Below are positions 1-7,239 of a DNA stretch of 8,800 bases, in pieces; positions within the stretch are counted from its first letter, which is position 1, and the number at the start of each line of letters is the position of its first letter. The notes under the pieces were generated by a model. That model had not been told where the DNA came from, did no database searches, and was given only the letters and a program-made list of their open reading frames with translations. The stretch lies in contig JAJPZP010000162.1 in assembly GCA_021204285.1 (NCBI GenBank), positions 1-8,800 of the forward strand, read 5' to 3'. This stretch comes from Lachnospiraceae bacterium (GTDB taxonomy: Bacteria > Bacillota > Clostridia > Lachnospirales > Lachnospiraceae). The position numbers and the translations under genes are program-made.

Positions 1-1794
1 GGCCAGCCAGTCCTCATCGATTACTTTCTGCATCCGCTGGGAGAACTGATAGTACAGATCCAGCTGCTTATAATAGGTTTCATACTGCTGAATACCGCCC
101 TTTCTGTCCCGGAGCAGCACCGGTTTCAGAAGGGAGACATCCGCCGTGTAGCTGCAGCAGTAATTCAGCCACAGCTCAACCACCTCGTGATCCTTGATGT
201 CGATCGGACAGGTAATCATCTTGTAGAGGAGCTGCTTGTCCTCAAAACCGTCAATCATATTCCTGCACTGCTTCGCCTGCTCATAGAGGAACAGCGCCTC
301 GTCAATATTCTCCTTCACGAAAGGCTCGGTCGGCGTCACGGAATGCCAGATCTTCATGATCTCATCGAGAGGCCCCCGGATATCGAGCAGAATCTGCGGG
401 AAGCCGAGATTCACCTGGGTCAGAGGTTCCTCCTCCTGGTCAAAATGTGTCCGGATATGTTCAAGCTCCCGCTCTCCCATCGCAGTCACGTAACCCTTAT
501 TGTAAATGCCGAAACGGCCTGCCCGTCCGGCGATCTGCTTGACCTCCGAGGTGGTCAGCGGCCTGCGGCTCACCCCGTCGAACTTCTCCGCCTGCAAAAA
601 TACAATTCTGCGCACCGGCAGGTTCAGCCCCATACCGATCGCGTCCGTCGCGACGACCACCTTCGTCTTCCCCTGATGGAAAAGATGCATCTGACGACGG
701 CGAATCTCCGGCGGCAGACTGCCGTAGATGACGCTGGCCTTCATCCCCGCCTCCTCGAGGCGTCCGGCCACGTCGAGCACGGATTTCTTGGAAAAGGCGA
801 TCAGTGCGTCTCCCTTTCTCACATCGTCCGGGAAAACAAACGGCTTTGTCTCGCAGATCAGCTCTGTCTTCCGCTCATAGCGCTCCGTCTCGTAGTCATC
901 TCCACACAATTCAATCAGGTGACAGATCGCCTGCTCCGCTGTCGGGCTCATACAGATGTGAATCTCTTTGGCACGCAACCCGAGGATCGCCTTCGTCCAG
1001 GAATGTCCCCGATCCGGATCAGCGACCAGCTGCGCCTCATCAATGACCGCGATATCATAATTTTCCTCAAAATTCGCCATCTCGATCGTGGAGGCCATGA
1101 CCCGGCTGCCCTCTTCCTCAATGCACTCCTGACCCGTTCGCATCGTACAGGGTACACCGTATTTCTGCATCTGTTCAAAAACCTCCAGAGCCAGCAGACG
1201 TAAGGGGCCCAGATACACGCCGTTCGACGCGAGCTTCAGCCGTTCGAGCGAACGGAAAGTCTTGCCACTGTTCGTCGGTCCGATATGCAGAATAAAATGC
1301 CGGCGCATCTCACGAACATCCGCGAACTCCAGTTCCGGCCTTGTCGGCACGAGCTCCAGGATGCGATCCTTAACTTTGTGTTGAAAATAGCGCGGGCAGA
1401 GCGTGAAAAGGGATTCCTGGCAGATCGCATTCGGCGTCTGCTGCCGCAGCCAGTCGAGAAATTCTCCATCCAGACTTTCCTTCTGCTCCTCCAACAGCAA
1501 TCCGAGATCGAGCTCGACCAGCTTCGGCAGGATCTCTTCATTCAGCCGTTCCACAACCTGCGGCCGGTTCTTCCGGTAGCCAAACACCGCGACTGTTTTC
1601 AACTGGCGATGGTATTCCTCGAGCATGTGAACGTTAATCCGCGAAGGTCTGGAATTTTTCACCGCGCGGAACAGCGTCTCCGTACGCTTCTGTATCTCCG
1701 CGGTGTTCACCAAGCGTCTCGGCTTCTTCCTTCCCGCCGGCCGATACTGCTCTCTGTAAAATTCTATCAGTTGTTCCTTTTGTTCTTTCTCCAA
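1..1794 (-). CDS. SUV3-type (Ski2-like) superfamily 2 ATP-dependent RNA helicase, C-terminus cut by the window edge
   Basis: The frame is open without a stop from 1794 to the left edge, giving the first 598 residues. An N-terminal region of about 165 residues has no recognised domain. The helicase core follows. Motif I is GPTNSGKT at residues 172-179, motif II is DEAQ at 252-255, YGSLPP begins near 357, motif V is TDAIGMGLN from 383, and motif VI is QIAGRAGR at 420-427. GPTNSGKT, the following GVYLGPLRLLA segment, YGSLPP and DAIGMGLN are hallmarks of SUV3, the helicase partner of the mitochondrial RNA degradosome. After about 470 the chain also resembles the SUV3 helical C-terminal domains (TCPIDIKDHE). 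By family it should unwind RNA or RNA-DNA duplexes in the cytoplasm, perhaps in RNA decay; the bacterial substrate is unknown. The TTG start is chosen because GGAGGGAG sits 7 nt upstream; the first in-frame ATG is codon 57. A GTG at 1818, overlapping the GNAT stop, is a weaker alternative without a ribosome site. It lies 20 bp after the GNAT gene, probably in one operon. Confidence 0.88.
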   Translation of the reverse strand, partial: MEKEQKEQLIEFYREQYRPAGRKKPRRLVNTAEIQKRTETLFRAVKNSRPSRINVHMLEEYHRQLKTVAVFGYRKNRPQVVERLNEEILPKLVELDLGLLLEEQKESLDGEFLDWLRQQTPNAICQESLFTLCPRYFQHKVKDRILELVPTRPELEFADVREMRRHFILHIGPTNSGKTFRSLERLKLASNGVYLGPLRLLALEVFEQMQKYGVPCTMRTGQECIEEEGSRVMASTIEMANFEENYDIAVIDEAQLVADPDRGHSWTKAILGLRAKEIHICMSPTAEQAICHLIELCGDDYETERYERKTELICETKPFVFPDDVRKGDALIAFSKKSVLDVAGRLEEAGMKASVIYGSLPPEIRRRQMHLFHQGKTKVVVATDAIGMGLNLPVRRIVFLQAEKFDGVSRRPLTTSEVKQIAGRAGRFGIYNKGYVTAMGERELEHIRTHFDQEEEPLTQVNLGFPQILLDIRGPLDEIMKIWHSVTPTEPFVKENIDEALFLYEQAKQCRNMIDGFEDKQLLYKMITCPIDIKDHEVVELWLNYCCSYTADVSLLKPVLLRDRKGGIQQYETYYKQLDLYYQFSQRMQKVIDEDWLA

Positions 1795-1801
1795 ACAGCG
1801 T

Positions 1802-1809
1802 CTCCCTCC
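1802..1809 (-). promoter_or_regulatory. Ribosome binding site that decides the TTG start of the helicase
   Basis: On the minus strand GGAGGGAG is followed by 7 nt and then TTG at 1794. No other start codon in this frame before codon 57 has comparable spacing to a Shine-Dalgarno sequence. The site lies in the 20-bp gap after the GNAT stop codon. Confidence 0.75.
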
Positions 1810-1814
1810 AAAAA

Positions 1815-2330
1815 TCACAACGCGCGGCTCATCTCATGCCACTGCTCTCCGCCCCAGGCAGAATTCGCGAGTCCAAGATCCCGGAATCCCATCTTCTCGT
1901 ACATCTTTACCTTCGAGTCCAGACAGGTCAGAATCAGCTGCTTTCTTCCGCGTCCAGCCTCGATTTCTGCGTATCTGGACACAATCGCGCGCGCAAGCCC
2001 GCGCCTGCGGTATTCCGGCAGAACATCAAGTCCCAGAATCATAATGTTTGCCCCGTCCGGCTCATGCAGATTCGCATCTGTAAAAAATTCATCACGAAAC
2101 AACGACTCGTTCGTCGCCAGCCCGTTCAGGAAACCCGCAATTTTCCCGGTCTTTCTGTCCACCGCGACCAGAAAAGTCTCCGGCGCGACCCTGACCCGCT
2201 CCCGCATCATCTTCTCCGAACAGGCCTCGTTCGGCGGAAAACAGATCTGCTCGATCCGAACCGTCTGCTCCGCCTCATCCGGTCGGATCTGCCGGAATTC
2301 AAAACAGTCCTCGATATTTATCTCTTCCAT
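1815..2330 (-). CDS. GNAT-family N-acetyltransferase, AANAT-like
   Basis: This 171-residue protein is a single GNAT domain of normal length. Expected chemistry is transfer of acetyl from acetyl-CoA to an amine; the acceptor cannot be told from sequence. The N-terminal part has EQICFPPNEACS (27-38), which resembles the start of arylalkylamine acetyltransferase-like GNATs. The beta-strand GLDVLPEYR (100-108) leads into the CoA pyrophosphate loop RRRGLA (108-113). The C-terminal KVKMYEKMGF segment is the usual motif B. The ATG at 2330 begins the domain; upstream in-frame ATGs lie inside the thioesterase gene in another frame. The start is only 4 bp after the thioesterase stop, so translation is probably coupled, with an AGGAAGGG-like ribosome site inside the thioesterase tail. 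The helicase follows 20 bp downstream. Cytoplasmic, no signal peptide. Confidence 0.9.
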   Translation of the reverse strand: MEEINIEDCFEFRQIRPDEAEQTVRIEQICFPPNEACSEKMMRERVRVAPETFLVAVDRKTGKIAGFLNGLATNESLFRDEFFTDANLHEPDGANIMILGLDVLPEYRRRGLARAIVSRYAEIEAGRGRKQLILTCLDSKVKMYEKMGFRDLGLANSAWGGEQWHEMSRAL

Positions 2331-2334
2331 CTTT

Positions 2335-2808
2335 TCAGAACCCTTCCTTCTTCCGCTCCCGGCGAAGCTGATAACGGCGCTCGCCGCCCTCCCACTCGAT
2401 CTTCTGCTCCGTGGTCTCACAGATCAGACCCGGCACTTCCACACCGTTTCCGTCCTGGTCGATCGCTACCTCCACCAGATAAGCAGTGTTGATGAGACGC
2501 CTGGTGCCGTCCAGCGACTCCGCATAACTGTCCACCCGCACCTCCATGGAGCTGCGGCCCACATGTGTCATGCGTCCGATCAGTACAACCGTATCATTGA
2601 TATAGACCGCGTTTTTAAAATTCATCTGATCGATACAGGCCGTCGTGATCTCATGCTCCGCATGCCGCTTCGCCACAATACCGCCCAGTTCATCAATCCA
2701 CATCATCAGCTGGCCGCCAAAAAGCCTGCCATATCCGTTGATGTGCCGCTGCATGATCAGATAGGTCTGTTCTGTCCGCGAGTCAGCTACACGCTTCATT
2801 TTCCTCAT
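2335..2808 (-). CDS. Acyl-CoA thioesterase, hotdog fold (YciA/BACH-type)
   Basis: The 157-residue product should hydrolyse acyl-CoA to the free acid and CoA in the cytoplasm. The hotdog core is recognisable from HINGYGRLFGG (22-32), where the Asn and the GG loop match the N-x-x-G-x-L-F-G-G pattern of this family, followed by WIDE (37-40) with the conserved acidic residue at the start of the long helix. A second strand segment, ACIDQMNFKNAVYIND, and THVGRSSMEV fit the family's substrate channel and dimer face. Chain length specificity cannot be read. The start at 2808 has AGGGGAGG 7 nt upstream; a reading frame extending to 2907 would run through the promoter and is not used. A second ATG three codons later (2799) is possible. 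It is the first gene of the unit that continues into the GNAT and SUV3-type helicase genes, with a promoter at 2869-2896. Confidence 0.9.
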   Translation of the reverse strand: MRKMKRVADSRTEQTYLIMQRHINGYGRLFGGQLMMWIDELGGIVAKRHAEHEITTACIDQMNFKNAVYINDTVVLIGRMTHVGRSSMEVRVDSYAESLDGTRRLINTAYLVEVAIDQDGNGVEVPGLICETTEQKIEWEGGERRYQLRRERKKEGF

Positions 2809-2868
2809 CCTGACGCCTCCCCTGCTTATAACTCCATCCTGCACACGCTTTTCCTCGCCGATGTTCCA

Positions 2869-2896
2869 ATTATACCAGAATAACCAAACTGTGCAA
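2869..2896 (-). promoter_or_regulatory. Promoter of the thioesterase-GNAT-helicase unit, extended -10
   Basis: Minus strand: a perfect TATAAT (2869-2874) preceded by TGG gives an extended -10 element. A weak -35 candidate TTGCAC (2891-2896) lies 16 bp upstream. The expected start is near 2862, giving a leader of about 54 nt before the thioesterase ATG. It sits between the terminator of the preceding unit and this gene, where a promoter is needed. Confidence 0.7.
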
Positions 2897-2934
2897 GCTG
2901 TATTCACAAAGTCTGATCTCGATATTGCGGACAG

Positions 2935-2962
2935 GAAAAAGACACCTGCGCGAACAGGTGTC
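2935..2962 (-). terminator. Rho-independent terminator closing the liv/kinase operon
   Basis: Minus-strand RNA forms GACACCTG, loop TTCGCG, CAGGTGTC, an 8-bp perfect stem (2941-2962) followed directly by TTTTTCC. It begins 22 bp after the stop of the cytidylate kinase-like gene and lies upstream of the next promoter. This separates the two transcription units. Confidence 0.9.
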
Positions 2963-2984
2963 CTCAGAAACCGCCAGCCTGACG

Positions 2985-3608
2985 TTATTGCAGAAACAAA
3001 GGCAGCGCCCTTTTGATGAACTCCACGCAGCCGTCCTCGCCCAGCTTTCCGGAGTCGAGCGAGAGGTCATACTCTCCCGCGTCCCGCCATTCCTCTCCGG
3101 TGTAATAGTAATAGTAAGCCGCGCGTCGCTTGTCCTCCGTGCGGATCTTTTTCATAACCTCCTTTGAAGACCAGGTCATATTTTTGGCGGAAATGCGCTC
3201 CACCCGCTCTCCCAACGACGCGTGAATGAAGACTTTCAGCACATTCGGGCGATCCATCAGCAGACGATTCACACAGCGACCCAGGATGATACAACTCTCT
3301 TTGTCCGCCAGATCCTTGATAATTTTCGCCTGAAAACTGAACAGGTTTTTTGTAGAGACGTAGTCGTCGCTGTCGGGCGGCAGCACTTCCCCGGTGTACA
3401 CCTTCTCAGCAGAGGAAAGCATCTCGCGCATCCCGATCCGCTCGTCGGCCAGCCCAAACAGTCTCTCGTGAATACCGCTGACATCCGACGCGATGCGCAG
3501 GAGATCACGGTCGTAATAGGGAATTCCCAGCGCCTCCGAGAGCTTACGCGTGATGCTGTGCCCACCGCTCCCGGTCTCGCGTGCGATTGTGATGATATAA
3601 TGTTCCAT
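2985..3608 (-). CDS. Cytidylate kinase-like family protein (P-loop nucleoside/nucleotide kinase fold)
   Basis: This 207-residue cytoplasmic protein belongs to the cytidylate kinase-like family (Pfam PF13189 type), not to the housekeeping Cmk. The N-terminal loop is RETGSGGHSI (10-19); it has the family's GSGG core instead of a classical GxxGxGK[ST] Walker A. Further family marks are IPYYDRDLL, CIILGRC, VFIHA and the stretch DKRRAAYYYYYTGEEW with five tyrosines, then YDLSLDS near the C-terminus. No substrate has been settled for most members as far as I know, so nucleotide phosphorylation is only inferred. The ATG at 3608 has AAGGAGG about 8 nt upstream and lies 18 bp after livF, with no promoter or terminator between, so it is probably cotranscribed with the transporter. 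A terminator follows after 22 bp. Confidence 0.87.
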   Translation of the reverse strand: MEHYIITIARETGSGGHSITRKLSEALGIPYYDRDLLRIASDVSGIHERLFGLADERIGMREMLSSAEKVYTGEVLPPDSDDYVSTKNLFSFQAKIIKDLADKESCIILGRCVNRLLMDRPNVLKVFIHASLGERVERISAKNMTWSSKEVMKKIRTEDKRRAAYYYYYTGEEWRDAGEYDLSLDSGKLGEDGCVEFIKRALPLFLQ

Positions 3609-3626
3609 ATGCGAATCCTCCTTACC

Positions 3627-4331
3627 CTACGCGCCAAGATACGCTTTGCGCACCCGGTCGTCCGCCGCCAGCTCTGCCGCAGAGCCTTCCATGGAGATCT
3701 TCCCTGTCTCGAGCACATAGGCGCGGTCGCTCACGCCCAGCGCCATCTTTGCGTTCTGCTCGACCAGCAGGATCGTGATACCGCTCTCATGCAGCGTCTG
3801 AATAATGGAAAAAATCTCTTTCACGAGGATCGGGGACAGACCCATGGACGGTTCATCCATCAGCAGAATCTTCGGATCGGTCATCAGCGCACGCCCCGTG
3901 GCAAGCATCTGCTGCTCGCCGCCGGAGAGCGTTCCCGCCAACTGCCTGCGGCGCTCTTTCAGCCGTGGAAAATGTCCGTAGACTTTCTCCAGATTGTCGG
4001 CGATCCGCTTCTGATCACGGATAATGTAGGCGCCCATCCGCAGATTTTCCTCCACGGTCATGCGTGCGAAGACATGCCGTCCTTCCGGCACATGCGCCAT
4101 CCCCTTCTGAATGATCGTATTAGCCGGTATCTTCTGAATATTTTCGCCGTCCAGCAACACTTCGCCGGACGAAGCCGTCAGGAGGCCTGAGATTGTGTGC
4201 AACGTCGTGGTCTTACCTGCTCCGTTGGCTCCGATCAGGGAGACCAGTTCGCCGTCATTGACGGTCAGGGAGATGCCCTTCAGCGCGTGAATGGCTCCGT
4301 AGTGTACGTGTAAATCCTTGATTTCCAGCAT
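3627..4331 (-). CDS. livF: Branched-chain amino acid ABC transporter, ATP-binding protein LivF
   Basis: One of the two ATPases of the Liv/HAAT importer; it binds the inner face of the LivHM channel. The 234-residue length is typical. Walker A is GANGAGKT (34-41), the ABC signature LSGGEQQ (135-141) and Walker B ILLMDE (155-160). The switch position reads VEQN with Gln192 where most ABC ATPases carry His; this is usual for LivF and separates it from LivG. HVPEGRHVF (80-88) is another LivF-type mark. The ATG at 4331 has GAGGAGGGG close upstream and lies 12 bp after the livG stop. It ends with TAG 18 bp before the kinase-like gene. Confidence 0.96.
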   Translation of the reverse strand: MLEIKDLHVHYGAIHALKGISLTVNDGELVSLIGANGAGKTTTLHTISGLLTASSGEVLLDGENIQKIPANTIIQKGMAHVPEGRHVFARMTVEENLRMGAYIIRDQKRIADNLEKVYGHFPRLKERRRQLAGTLSGGEQQMLATGRALMTDPKILLMDEPSMGLSPILVKEIFSIIQTLHESGITILLVEQNAKMALGVSDRAYVLETGKISMEGSAAELAADDRVRKAYLGA

Positions 4332-4343
4332 CTTCTCCCCTCC

Positions 4344-5117
4344 TCATTCACCCAGGTAAGCCGCAATGACTTTTGGATTCTGTGCGATCTCCTCCGGAAG
4401 TCCGGACGCGATCGTCACGCCGTAATCAATGACCTGAATACGCTCACAGACATTCATGACCAGAGACATATCATGCTCAATCAGCAGGATTGCAATGCCG
4501 AAGGAGTCCCGGATCGTGTTGATACAGGCCAGAAGTTCCGCGGTCTCCGTCGGATTCATGCCGGCTGCGGGTTCATCGAGGAGCAGCACCTTCATGTCCG
4601 TGGCCAGAGCGCGGGCGATCTCCAGCTTGCGCTGCTGCCCGTAGGGAAGACTGGACGCCAGCACATCCGCCTTATCCTCCAGACCGCAGATTGCCAGCAG
4701 ATCCATGGCCTTCTTCGTCATCGCCTCCTCCTCGCGCCAGAAACGCGGTGTGCGGAAAAACGCGTCGAGCAGACCGTACTTGATATCCTTTGTAAAGGCC
4801 ACTTTTACATTTTCAATGACCGTCATATCGTCGAAGAGACGAATATTCTGGAAGGTCCGCGCGACCCCGGCGGCCACGAACTGATGCACTTTTCTGCCGT
4901 TCAGTGGCACACCGTCCAGCAGCACCGTTCCTTCCGTCGGCACATACACGCCGGTCAGCAGGTTAAAAACGGTCGTCTTACCAGCGCCGTTCGGGCCGAT
5001 CAGGCCGACCAGCTCGCCGGAACAGATGGAAATATTGAAATCACTCACCGCGTGCAGGCCTCCGAAGGAAATGCCGAGCCCCCTGGTCTCCAGTACCGGT
5101 TTTTTTTCTTCACTCAT
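4344..5117 (-). CDS. livG: Branched-chain amino acid ABC transporter, ATP-binding protein LivG
   Basis: The second ATPase of the importer, 257 residues. Walker A is GPNGAGKT (41-48), the Q-loop region ARTFQNIRLF (86-95), the LivG-type signature LPYGQQRKLEIARA (157-170), Walker B VLLLDE (177-182), and a normal His switch in IEHD (His215). The inserted segment after the Q-loop and the YGQQR variant of the signature are characteristic of LivG. The start at 5117 (MSEEKK) is preferred because AAAGGAGG precedes it at good spacing; a longer frame exists upstream but lies inside livM. The gene overlaps the 3' end of livM by 8 bp, which suggests translational coupling and fixed stoichiometry. Confidence 0.96.
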   Translation of the reverse strand: MSEEKKPVLETRGLGISFGGLHAVSDFNISICSGELVGLIGPNGAGKTTVFNLLTGVYVPTEGTVLLDGVPLNGRKVHQFVAAGVARTFQNIRLFDDMTVIENVKVAFTKDIKYGLLDAFFRTPRFWREEEAMTKKAMDLLAICGLEDKADVLASSLPYGQQRKLEIARALATDMKVLLLDEPAAGMNPTETAELLACINTIRDSFGIAILLIEHDMSLVMNVCERIQVIDYGVTIASGLPEEIAQNPKVIAAYLGE

Positions 5118-6252
5118 GGCGTATCTCCTCCTTTCCCGCTTTCCGCGAGGCGAAATACTGCTGCAGCCGGCCCTTCCACTTCGGGATATCACACAGCGCG
5201 AACTCGCTGCTTCCCATGATGCCCTTCGGCCGGAATACGATGACGATGATCAGTGCGATCGAGTACACGAGCATCGGGTAAGTAAATACATTCTGCAGAA
5301 ATGCCGGCAGCGCCGCTACCCAGGCGCCGTTTTTGATCGTGTAATTCAGGAGGAAGAGTACGACCGCCGCGATGACCGAGCCGGTCAGGGATCCCATGCC
5401 TCCCACGACCACCATGACGACGATGAACACGGAGTTCAGGATCGAGCCGTTCGTGAAGGCAAAGGAGGTCGTCGCCAGCGCCGCATTGCTGCAGGCGTAA
5501 AGGGCGCCGGTCACCCCTGCGAAGAAGGCAGAGACTGTGAAGGTCAGCACCTTATAGTAATTCACATTAACGCCGGAAGACTCGGAAGCAATCTCATTGT
5601 CCCGGATGGAGCGGATCGCCCTGCCGTACTTCGAGCGGACAAACATAAACATCAGGCTCAGGCAGAGGATCACTGCCAGGAGCGCCACCCAGAGATACTG
5701 CACCTTTTCGTCGTTTGAAAATCCAAGTCCTGTCGCGTAGAGCGCGGAGGACGCAGACCCCTGTCCGAGCCCCTGCTGTCCGCAGAAAGGGATATTATTG
5801 ATAACGTTGACGATGATCATGCCGAAGCCAAGCGTGATGATCGCCAGATAGTCGCCCTTCAGACGCAGCGCCGGTATACCGACGAGGACGCCGAGAAGCG
5901 CGGCCAGGACGCCCGCCGCCACAATGCTGAGCAACAGCACGAGCAGGAAAGCAATACCGGATTTCTCCTCATAGAATCCGACCCGCTGAAACGCAAGCGA
6001 GATCAGCGCCGCACTGTAGGCCCCCCCCGCCATGAAACCACAATGCCCGAGGGAGAGCTGCCCCAGAAAGCCGAGCACCAGGTTCAGCGAAGCAGCCATG
6101 ATGATCAGATAACAGCACTGCCAGATGGACGGGACGATGCTCAGCTTCATCCTGCTGCCGCCGTTTCCGCAGATCACCAGCGCGAGGATGAAAAATACCA
6201 CTGTTGCAATAAAATTAATCAGATAGCGTCTGCCAACGTTGTTCTTTTTCAT
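5110..6252 (-). CDS. livM: Branched-chain amino acid ABC transporter, permease LivM
   Basis: Integral membrane subunit, 380 residues, with about nine hydrophobic segments. Family marks are GFLGQLSLGH (61-70) and LRLKGDYLAIITLGFG (129-144), the latter a very conserved LivM segment; ATPase contact falls in the later cytoplasmic loop with the EIASESSGVNV sequence. The C-terminus after RPKGIMG is basic and cytoplasmic (KWKGRLQQYFASRKAGK). The start overlaps the livH stop as ATGA (6249-6252). A run of eight G residues (6021-6028) encodes part of Ala-Gly-Gly directly after the GQLSLGH motif; the frame is intact here. It pairs with LivH to form the substrate channel. Confidence 0.96.
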   Translation of the reverse strand: MKKNNVGRRYLINFIATVVFFILALVICGNGGSRMKLSIVPSIWQCCYLIIMAASLNLVLGFLGQLSLGHCGFMAGGAYSAALISLAFQRVGFYEEKSGIAFLLVLLLSIVAAGVLAALLGVLVGIPALRLKGDYLAIITLGFGMIIVNVINNIPFCGQQGLGQGSASSALYATGLGFSNDEKVQYLWVALLAVILCLSLMFMFVRSKYGRAIRSIRDNEIASESSGVNVNYYKVLTFTVSAFFAGVTGALYACSNAALATTSFAFTNGSILNSVFIVVMVVVGGMGSLTGSVIAAVVLFLLNYTIKNGAWVAALPAFLQNVFTYPMLVYSIALIIVIVFRPKGIMGSSEFALCDIPKWKGRLQQYFASRKAGKEEIRHE

Positions 6253-7142
6253 ACCTTCTCACCTACATTCTTTCCGAGCACGCCCGCCGGACGGATCAGG
6301 AGCACCACGATCAGAACCAGATAGACAAAGGTGTCCGACATGGACGAACTGATATAAGTGTTGGTAAGCGACTGTACCATGCCGATCAGAAGGCCGCCCA
6401 GCATGGCTCCGGGCAGGGAACCGATACCGCCCAGCACTGCCGCTACAAAGGCATAGATGCCGAGCGTCGCCCCCATCGTGGTGAAGACCTTCGGATACTG
6501 TGCGATGTACATCAGCGCCGCCACTGCGGCAAGTCCCGCGCCGATGCCGAAGGTGATGATAATCGTGTGGTTGACATTGACGCCCATCAGGATCGCGGCC
6601 TCTTTATCCTCAGAGACACAGCGCATGGCACGACCAATACGGGATTTTTGCGTGAACAGATAAAGCGCCACCATGATAACAGCGGAGACAACGATCGTAA
6701 TAATTGTCGCACTGCTGACCGACACGCCGCCGATCGAAATTGTGGCGCCAAACAGTGTATAGGGAATCTTCGGATCGGGGCCAATCGCCGGGATTGCCTG
6801 CGCCAGATTTTCCAGCACGAAGCTCATCGCAATGGCCGTAATCAGGCTGGTCAGCTTATTTCCCTTCTTACGCACCGGACGATAGGCGAGCAGCTCCACC
6901 AGCATGCCGACGCAGGCGCAGATGATACACGCGGGCACCACCGCCAGCCAGCCCGGCAGGCCCAGTCCCATAAAGACCGGGATCAGGAAAAACAGCGAAT
7001 AACCGCCCACCATGATGAAATCGCCGTGTGCGAAATTGATCAGCTTAATGATGCCGTAGACCATCGTATAGCCGAGCGCGATCAGCGCGTATACGCTCCC
7101 CAGACGCAGTCCCGTTATGACAAACTGGATAAAGGTAACCAT
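6249..7142 (-). CDS. livH: Branched-chain amino acid ABC transporter, permease LivH
   Basis: Integral membrane subunit, 297 residues, with about eight hydrophobic segments and almost no soluble tail, as usual for LivH. The segment LINFAHGDFIMVGGY (34-48) is the classical LivH mark, and GRAMRCVSEDKEAAILMGVNV carries the cytoplasmic coupling loop toward the ATPases. The ending LIRPAGVLGK is also typical. The ATG at 7142 has GGGAGAGG about 10 nt upstream. The stop overlaps the livM start by 4 bp. Upstream lies a 97-bp gap with a hairpin that separates it from the binding protein gene, but no promoter is visible there, so it is expected to be read from the livJ promoter. Confidence 0.96.
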   Translation of the reverse strand: MVTFIQFVITGLRLGSVYALIALGYTMVYGIIKLINFAHGDFIMVGGYSLFFLIPVFMGLGLPGWLAVVPACIICACVGMLVELLAYRPVRKKGNKLTSLITAIAMSFVLENLAQAIPAIGPDPKIPYTLFGATISIGGVSVSSATIITIVVSAVIMVALYLFTQKSRIGRAMRCVSEDKEAAILMGVNVNHTIIITFGIGAGLAAVAALMYIAQYPKVFTTMGATLGIYAFVAAVLGGIGSLPGAMLGGLLIGMVQSLTNTYISSSMSDTFVYLVLIVVLLIRPAGVLGKNVGEKV

Positions 7143-7190
7143 AAATTAAACCTCTCCCTTTCCGTTTTATAAAGCCGAAAAGCCGCAGCC

Positions 7191-7217
7191 CGGGCAGACT
7201 TTTTCAAAGCCTGCCCG
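7191..7217 (-). other. Intercistronic hairpin between the binding-protein gene and livH
   Basis: Minus strand: CGGGCAGGCTTT, loop GAA, AAAGTCTGCCCG, a 12-bp stem with one G-T pair. It begins 22 nt after the binding-protein stop. No T-tract follows, so it is not a full intrinsic terminator. In ABC operons such a structure often protects the upstream message from 3' exonucleases or causes partial termination, so that binding protein is made in excess over membrane subunits. That role here is inference. Confidence 0.75.
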
Positions 7218-7239
7218 CACTGCGCACATAACAAGATCG

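Noticed and set aside
187..1203. 338-codon open frame on the plus strand
   Set aside because: Antisense to the helicase core; no recognisable motifs, whereas the minus strand carries helicase motifs II to VI here and motif I just outside it.
1285..2883. 532-codon open frame on the plus strand
   Set aside because: It runs antisense across the helicase, GNAT and thioesterase genes and their promoter. Its translation shows no domain, while the minus strand gives three clear families. It is a by-product of GC-rich third positions.
2809..2907. 33-residue N-terminal extension of the thioesterase
   Set aside because: The frame runs through the TATAAT of the promoter and lacks a ribosome site; the ATG at 2808 has AGGGGAGG at correct spacing.
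3222..4190. 322-codon plus-strand frame
   Set aside because: Antisense to livF and the kinase-like gene; composition is His/Arg/Gln-rich as in typical shadow frames.
7143..7239. Full rho-independent terminator or separate promoter between the binding protein gene and livH
   Set aside because: The hairpin is not followed by a T-tract, and no paired -35/-10 elements are seen; TATAAA near 7165-7172 has no partner.
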